Shown here piece after piece: positions 57,377 through 64,000 of a stretch of 64,000 nucleotides of DNA. The notes below the pieces were generated by a model. The model was given only the letters and a program-made list of their open reading frames with translations. It made no database searches and was not told the origin of the DNA. How positions within the stretch are numbered: position 1 is the stretch's first letter; the number at the start of each line of letters is the position of its first letter. Source of the stretch: Parasitella parasitica. Its lineage: Eukaryota; Mucoromycota; Mucoromycetes; Mucorales; Mucoraceae. Both the position numbers and the translations under genes were made by a program. The stretch spans positions 129,594 to 193,593 of the forward strand of contig MU619259.1 of NCBI GenBank assembly GCA_025201805.1. Direction: 5' to 3'.

Positions 57377-59602
57377 ATGCGCTCTCATTCATCATCACTC
57401 ATCATTCGAGCGCTATTCCTCCTCGGTGCAAGTCTCTTTCTGGCAGATGCAGCCCTCCATGAGCCGAATCCTTTGCCGGTAGGGACTGAGAGAAAACGAG
57501 ATAAGAATAGATTTTTTATTGTTGTTGCAACATGTAGAGCCTCGCACCTGTAAATGCCGAGCAGCTATTCGCCATGCTCCAAAGAGGCGCAGATCATGAA
57601 AAGGAATTGACGATAAAAAAGAACCAGCTATTTGAATCAATCAAGGCTGTGCACGGCGAGTCCAGCGACGAGCTTTATGCCCTGGCCGGCGTCCAATTGG
57701 AAGACTACCAAGCGTTCGAGTCGTTTGTCTTTGGCATACTGCAAGTGTATCAGCAAACTGTGAGCCAGGAACCGTTCAAGTCTTCGTACGATTTCAGAAG
57801 TCCTGCTCTAAAACTAACGTTCGGTTTTCAGCGCGCTGTAAAAATATCACACCAGAGGCTGAAATCAGCTGCCGGCAGCTTTTCGGATAAGGATTCACAT
57901 CAGCACCAGCAGCAGCAGAATCCTGGATTGGGTGTGGACCAAGAGAGGGAATCCATGAGGCAGGTACTACATGGAATGCTCAAGGAAGTTAGCGACAAGG
58001 CGGACCAGTTGGAGGAGGACATGCACCAGAATAACATTGTCTTTACCGTGGACGACGGCCGTGTGGAAACTGTGCTGAAATTCCGCGACGAAAACCTGGT
58101 CAATCTGGTAGACCAAGACAGCAACGAATACGTCATGATGAAGCCGTCAGACTCCACTGTCATTATCGAGGGTAACAAAGGGAGCATCGTGCTAGACGTA
58201 GTGAATGGATATGCTTACATAATCATATTATAGACGTTCGGTTGATCCACGACTTTATCCTTATCCTTGTCACTTCCTTTGTTTTGGGCTGGATGTTTAC
58301 GTGGATCGGATTGCCAGGTATGTTTTATTGTATGATGCTGATGCGCTTTTTATTGCTGACGTTTGTATATATTTACATACATACATACATACACACTCGA
58401 AAAGCCTTTTTTGGGTACATCCTTGCGGGTATTTTTATAGGGCCTTCAGGCTACAATCTGATCCAAGAGCTGATCCAGATCGAGACATTGGCACAGCTGG
58501 GAGTCGTTTTGATCGTACTTGTACTGGGCCTAGAATTCTCGTTGGAGAAAATAAAGAAAATGTGGAGGCTGGCATTGGGCGGGGCCATGACCATACTGCT
58601 TGTTACAGTTGTCTTTTTCTGCTTGATGGGCCTCATTATCGGAGCCGACACTAAAGAGGCAGTTTTTGTCGGTGCTTGCATTAGCTTGAGTTCGACAGCC
58701 GTGGTTGTGAAATGCATCAAGCTAGACCAGTTGGAGCATTTGTATGGGCTACTAGTGATGCAGGATGTTATTTTAGGCTTCATGTTGGTGAGTTTATCCA
58801 AGTGCTTGCGCAAGTGCATCTTGCTAATTTATGCTATTAGGCTATTATCCCTGCTCTCTCCAAATCAGGAATTCAGGTCGTTTTCGCAGTGCTTCGGATT
58901 AGCCTATCGTTTGCTATATTCGGCCTTGTTTGCTTTAGTATTGTTCGATTGATCCCTATTATTCCTCGTGTTGTTCGACGTGCTATTCCCATTCAATCGA
59001 TTTCCAACAACCACGAACTCATGCTTCTAGGTACTATGGCAGTATGCATGACTATGTTGATTATCTCTGAACATTTAGGGCTTGGTATGGAGCTGGGCTG
59101 CTTTGCTGCTGGTGTGATTATCCGGTCTCGTAAAGGCATGTTTGAGACGTCTCTCAAGGTAATCGAACCTGTCCGCGATATGTTTGCTTGCTTGTTTTTT
59201 GCTTCTATTGGATTGCACATCTACCCTTCGTTTCTGGCTTCAGAGGCCATGCTGCTGCTGACATTGGCGGCTGGCGTTATTGGCTTCAAATACGTTGCTA
59301 TCTGCGTTATTCTGTATCTGTTCAAATTCGACATACACAAGTCGTCTGCCATGGCCATTGCTCTGGCGCAAATATCTGAATTCGGCTTTGTTTTGGCCTC
59401 CCGTGCCAAGCAACTAAGCATCATCTCTCGCGAGGTGTACTATTTGCTGCTGGCTACAACTGCCATCACGCTGATCGCTACCCCGCTCATTCTAAAACTA
59501 ACAAACACGACAAAGAGACAGGATACCCATGAAATTCTTCACCATCAAAAAAGTCATGATGCTGTTTCGATAGAACTCACTGATGCGGAGAAACTTGCGT
59601 AA
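57377..59602 (+). CDS. TMCO3-like CPA2 cation/H+ antiporter with luminal coiled coil
   Basis: Five exons fit: 57377-57478, 57538-58171, 58234-58317, 58405-58787 and 58841-59602 (654 aa). A signal peptide (RALFLLGASLFLADA, cleaved ~residue 26) leads to a ~190-residue soluble part with heptad-like helices (EQLFAMLQRGADHEKELTIK; RESMRQVLHGMLKEVSDKAD). A CPA2/KefB-type antiporter domain of ~12 membrane helices follows: GYILAGIFIGPSGYN, LGVVLIVLVLGLEFS, SLSSTAVVVKCIKL, GLLVMQDVILGFML, GMELGCFAAGVIIRS and ALAQISEFGFVLASRA. The order signal peptide, coiled coil, antiporter matches animal TMCO3 and plant KEA-type proteins. It probably moves K+ or Na+ against H+ in a secretory-pathway membrane. Intron 2 uses a GTAACA donor, the only one that keeps phase. 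Confidence 0.9.
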
Positions 59603-62600
59603 AGACATATCTTTATTACATTACATTTACATGCTTTTACATCATACACACACCATAAATCACATTTAATAAACCCATTTCATTCGCATATTCTTTTACT
59701 TGTGTATAAGTAATCAAGGGGTGGGGGGGGAGGAGAAGGAAGAGCTCACGGGTTCACGGGAAGATGGGGGATTCAGGGGAAAGGAGGAGGAGAGCACTGT
59801 TGTTCCCTTTTTTGGGGAAAACCTGTTTGTGCATTGCTATATCATCATTTTGTATAATGATCAATCAATCGGTGTATTGCGTTTTGTTTTGTATATACTC
59901 ATGTAGTGTAATTTGTAAATTCTTGAGCTTGCATTTATATTTATAACTTTATGACTCTTAGACATGTGAAGAGGGGAATGCCAGCAGATAAAAATAGCTA
60001 AAAACGAGTTTATTTCAATTCCATTGGATCTATCCACATAAATATATATACGGCTTGGTCTGTGTGCTATGTGTCCAGTTCTGCACATGTACCTTATATA
60101 ACATGAAATAGCATGAAACCCTTTTTCATACATGTGTAGCGTCCAAATTGGAAGTGTGCATAGATAACAGCGCTTGCTCCATACTTTTTTCTATAGTAGT
60201 CAATGGGACCGTTCACGGCTGGAGCACATGTTTACTATGCATGCACGGCTATATAAATATACCCAAGACACTTTTGCCAAGAGCGGTCCATCAAGACAAT
60301 GTTCGAGGCACTTTCTTCTGTCTTAATTAAATGGAAAAGCTGACTCACTGACACTATGAAACGAGCGGTTTCCAGGCCACCGCAATTAATATGCATTCAG
60401 ATGCCATTTATGTTGTATTTTTCCAGCTTACACTGATGAATTAGCTGGCAGAAAATTTCCCTGGATATTTATTCCAGATCATTACACTACTTTCGATATT
60501 CAATCCATGGCCATATGATACATAGTACACATGTTCAATTGACTACGATAATATCGACTTGTGTCTAGAATAAATGGGCGCCAACCCATGCCAAAGAAGC
60601 CAAAATTGGTTCAAACCCTTGAAACCCTTGAAACCCTTTAGACTTCTCGAGCAAACGTCCTTCAGTCTAAGCTGAGGACTTGAACAAAGGATCAGCTTGT
60701 CTTGAACTGAAAAATGCTCTTCTTCTGTTCATAAACTAACAGTTACATTGTGAGGTATTTTCTAGAAATATTAACCTTGGGATCTATTGTTCAATTTGAT
60801 TTAATCAGTAAATTGTCTCGTAGACACATTCAATGCCTAAATGAACGATTTCCTTCCTTATTCTCAACGGTTACCACAAAATTACCCCGTTTCTTGGTTT
60901 GTTGAGTAAAGACGATAGCGCATGAGATTACTGTCGATGGAGCAAGATGAGTTGCATAGTTGAGATCAGGCGACCTCAAAAGTGCCAGGAGACATATGAT
61001 GGCTTTTCACTCATGATACAGTGCTTCATTTGTTTTCTTTCATGGAAAATTGCAGGGTGTACATCCCCTATCATCGACAAGTTGAAAGCTGCCGCTATTA
61101 GCTTAATTCATTTATCTTTAAAAAGATAGATACAACTTCAAGAGTATCTAAACAATAGAGACAAGTAATTTTGGACATGTCGAAACTTTGGTATGCCAAA
61201 GTAAGATTGACAGATGTAGCGCCACTTTATACGATGATACAAAGGTAATAAATACGAAAGGAAATGTGTAAAGTATACGCGAGCTTTAGGGCCTGATAAT
61301 CTACAGAGATAATAGTAAAGCAGATCATTTTACGTTTTCATGTTGTAGCAGATCCTTTCCATATTGTAGAAATGGGTATTTGTCTATTTAAAGTTATGAA
61401 AAGAGGCTTGACCGATTTTACAATGTATTCTATTATGTGTCTATTCAATATTTAATTAGGAAGTATACTATAGTGCTAAATGGTTTGTCTGTTATTTTGA
61501 CAGCAAGTCTCATGGTGCCTGATGCACGCATGCTGCTTGCTGCTGCTGCTGCTGCTGCTGCAAAAATAGTTTTGAATGCTGTCGCATTTTCGTGAAAAAT
61601 GCGCTACCCCGAATTTTATTTTATTTAAATTTGTTGATAACCCCAAAAATTATCAAGCAAACGCATACCGAGTTTTACTAATTTTTAAAAGTATATTTGA
61701 TTGCGCATCGCATGGTATGAATTACACGAACAAGTGTTATTAAAAAACAATCAGGAAATTTAAAAAGTAAAAATGACAGCTTGTTTGTATATATCTGGTC
61801 AAGAGCAATTGTCAAATAAATGTTTGCGAGTCAATTTCTATTTAATTACGGCTATTTGAACTTTGAGACAATATAAGAAAAAGTCGCTAAAAATTGAATT
61901 TTAAGAAATCAACGGTTTCACGAGTACTAGCAAGGACTTGTGATCATAGTTTTTATCAGAAAAAGTGGAACAAAAAACGTGGTATGATGCTGCACGATCA
62001 GTGAATTCTTTCTGTACCAATTTCAGCTCGTGAACCTCGCGATAAATTACTTTAAAATGTAAAATTTTCACAACTGTTAGTGAGGATCGTCAATTGTATA
62101 GATAATAATAAACCGCTTTATTGTTGAATCCACATGTCTTCATAGACCATTGTTGTGTTAATTAAAGTGCCTATTTGTGTTTTGGTGTCACAACAACATT
62201 AGGTACATTCAGATATTTCTTGCATTAAATGATCAGCATTGTTGTGGAGATATATCCCCCCGCCAAATTTTCATTGTCTGGTTCTTTTTTTCACCTCTGT
62301 TGTATATGTATACATTGTTGGCGATCACTTGAATTACTTTATTATTCCTTCAGGAGGCTATACAGATGCAAGGTTATTTGATTAATTAATTGTATATTGG
62401 ACGAATGTTATGAAGATACCAAGGATAGGTATATTAATCATCATTTAGTTGTACGATGTGTGTTCATTGTTTAAACGTATTTTGTGCACGAATAATTGTA
62501 TTGTTTATAATAAGAAACTTTTCTTTTGAAACTCTTATGACCCCATTTCAAAATCTAGCTTGGCCCAACATCAGGTAAAAAAAAGCAATCATCATAAACA

Positions 62601-62922
62601 CTGCGGCATGCAAGGAACAATATGGCCATATCACGCTTAGAATATTCATTACATAGATTTCCTTCTTATGCAAGCACTCTGAATATGTGGCATTTGGTAA
62701 TCTAACAAATTGTTATTGAAAAATTGTAGCACCAGCGGCCCACTCACCATTTACATATGGGATCCTCATATATTATTAAAAAAAATGCCAGATGATGGTG
62801 AGTTTGACAGAAAATGGCTCACGCTCTCACATAGAAACGATTTGTTATTTTGTATATATAAAGCAAATGTATGTGATGACACCAACATTATACACACACA
62901 AAAAGGCGGACTACAAGAAGCT
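59603..62922. other. Gene desert
   Basis: About 3.3 kb of AT-rich DNA. Short repeats are noted at 60612-60639 (AAACCCTTG units), 61538-61562 (TGC units) and a hairpin at 61583-61603. No gene is supported. An open frame at 62710-63087 on the plus strand is mostly antisense to the GH16 pseudogene. Confidence 0.5.
61538..61562. repeat. (TGC)n trinucleotide run
   Basis: A pure TGC/CTG stretch of about eight units, just after an imperfect start (TGCTGCTTGC). Not in a supported gene. Confidence 0.85.
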
Positions 62923-63926
62923 TTAGCTGCGTTCCTGCTGATATACCCTGAGAGAATTTATGTCCCAGTAAGCTTTATCAAACACGTCTGGGGCATTCTC
63001 CACGTACGATGTACAATTCGAGGGAACACCCAGCACCGTTATATTTATTCTGATTACCAGCTCATCTTCTACAAAAAGTTTAATTAATTGCAGTTGCTTC
63101 CAAAAGGGCAATTGGCCACAGGACCACCCTCAATGGACCATAGTGGGCACGGCTGAACCGTTCTGTGATTCAAGCTTATTGGGTAAGCCATTGCGAGGAA
63201 AAAATTAGATTTGGATGCCGGTTGCTTGCTCCCAGCGCATCGCGCAAACACGGCCACCGTTCTCGTTCAGACCAGCGCCGTAAGATGTTGTATGTTCGTC
63301 CTTAACGCCGCAGCCTTGGCCAGCTCTATAAACATTAAAACCATTAGATTTGAATGTTGTGCCTGTCATTAGCTGCCTAGTTCCTTGCATGATACACTCT
63401 TTGGTTGTTTGAATTGTCATTCCATTGGTAGTTTGCGTATTGACACCTTCCAAAATCTATATTTATAGATACATGCATTATGGCCGCTCATTCACTTACA
63501 TCTATTTCGCTATCATCGGGCCAAGAAGGTCCTATCATCCAGTAAACAGTCCAGGTACCACATCCTTCAGGCATGTAGTTGATGTCAAACAGAAACAAGC
63601 CTCCATTGTATACATGCTTTGGATGCACTCAGGCAGAGGGACATTTACCACGAGTCAATGCGCTATTATTCGACTTTTAAATAACCCTATTCTTGTTATC
63701 CGCGTAGGCCAAACTGAGGGCTGCAGCTTTAGTATTACCTTGATATTTGACACAACCGCTTAATGGATCTTGTCCAGAATAACAATCGACATTGCCCAAA
63801 AAAAAAGAGTTTACCTCTGTATTCAGTCTGCAACTTATACTTACTGCATCGACCTACTTGGATCAGTGCTATCAGTGTTACTGTTGACGAAACTAGGTTG
63901 GGCCAATGAAAATAAATTTTGGTCAT
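62923..63926 (-). pseudogene. GH16 endo-1,3(4)-beta-glucanase (laminarinase-like) pseudogene
   Basis: The intact ancestor was a secreted glucanase. Reading down the minus strand: start and hydrophobic signal (MTKIYFHWPNLVSSTVTLIA), KLQTEYRG, a frameshift at a T9 run (63798-63806), then CYSGQDPLSGCVKYQ, GGLFLFDINYMPEGCGTWTV and WMIGPSWPDDSEID. A 43-nt intron (63457-63499) joins this to ILEGVNTQTTNGMT, keeping the catalytic ExDxxE. Then GQGCGVKDEHTTSYGAGLNE, GGRVCAMRWEQATGIQI, FFPR, and near the end FDKAYWDINSLRVYQQ. In-frame stops interrupt at 63677-63679 (TAA), 63629-63631 (TGA), 63205-63207 (TAA, where Trp is expected) and 63130-63132 (TGA, probably Trp). With five lesions it cannot make a full enzyme unless the assembly is wrong. 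Confidence 0.85.
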
Positions 63927-63948
63927 TTCCAAATTGAGTTGAGACACG

Positions 63949-64000
63949 ATTACAAAAATGGGTCACGAATACGAAAATGGGACGTTAATATGAAAGTGGG
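63949..64000. repeat. Imperfect 19-nt direct repeats, cut by window end
   Basis: Three units start at 63949, 63968 and 63987: ATTACAAAAATGGG, AATACGAAAATGGG and AATATGAAAGTGGG, each followed by ~5 variable bases. The array lies directly upstream of the GH16 pseudogene start and may continue past the window. Confidence 0.7.

Noticed and set aside
60612-60639. AAACCCTTG repeats as an interstitial telomere
   Set aside because: Only three 9-nt units, and the unit differs from usual fungal TTAGGG-type telomeres.
62710-63087. 125-codon plus-strand frame
   Set aside because: More than a third is antisense to the GH16 pseudogene and the rest shows no family; it is probably chance.
1-64000. tRNA genes, rRNA, CRISPR arrays and prokaryotic operons
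   Set aside because: Scanning for A/B-box pairs and known conserved cores gave nothing convincing; CRISPR and operons are not expected in a fungal nuclear contig.

Overview
This window looks like a draft nuclear contig of a filamentous fungus, most probably an early-diverging one (Mucoromycota, likely Mucorales). The basis is as follows. Introns are frequent and mostly 40-95 nt, with GT-AG ends and TACTAAC-like branch points. Intergenic DNA is AT-rich. The genes include an ERT1/AcuK-type zinc-cluster regulator, a Bud27/URI-type prefoldin, a Kin1-type kinase and a TMCO3-like antiporter that resembles animal proteins more than yeast ones. The genus cannot be fixed from the sequence alone. A 10-N scaffold gap sits at 443-452.

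Layout. (a) 0.5-7.8 kb: cytosolic Phe-tRNA synthetase alpha (minus), divergent from a kinesin-14 motor (plus), then an App1-type phosphatidate phosphatase (plus). (b) 7.8-11 kb: a gene-poor stretch with a decayed UvrD/Srs2-like helicase and one copy of a dispersed, formerly coding repeat. (c) 11-28.3 kb: a dense island with an integrase-type H2C2 zinc-finger protein without a catalytic core, a Rap GTPase-activating protein, a PP2A B56 subunit, URI1/Bud27, an SRF/Mcm1-type MADS factor, a Kin1-like kinase and a Cue2-like CUE/CCCH/Smr protein. (d) 28.3-37.6 kb: gene-poor, with one possible 76-aa gene and a broken Ty3/gypsy gag-pol remnant. (e) 37.6-44.2 kb: a small secreted double-psi beta-barrel protein, an ERT1/AcuK-type regulator, an HP1-type chromodomain protein and a short-chain dehydrogenase. 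(f) 44.2-48.5 kb: a gene desert with two more copies of the dispersed repeat. (g) 48.5-59.6 kb: a short Pex13, RACK1/Cpc2, HIS1, a membrane-anchored aspartic protease, a Ran1/Sks1-type kinase and the TMCO3-like antiporter. (h) 59.6-64 kb: a desert ending in a GH16 beta-glucanase pseudogene and a 19-nt repeat array cut by the window edge.

The genes are mostly unrelated housekeeping and signalling genes and do not form a cluster. Several neighbours share short divergent promoters (PheRS/kinesin, URI1/MADS, PEX13/RACK1) or end tail to tail within 60-110 bp (B56/URI1, Kin1/Cue2-like, RACK1/HIS1). Exon models were built by hand from splice consensus, phase and family fit. For every gene with both ends defined, the exon lengths sum to a multiple of three.

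The most unusual items are three diverged copies of an unidentified coding repeat, the putatively domesticated integrase zinc finger, two GC-AG introns, a 38-nt intron, several exons of 15-22 nt, the GH16 pseudogene with its upstream array, and the fungal TMCO3-like antiporter. I did not find a clear new multi-gene system.
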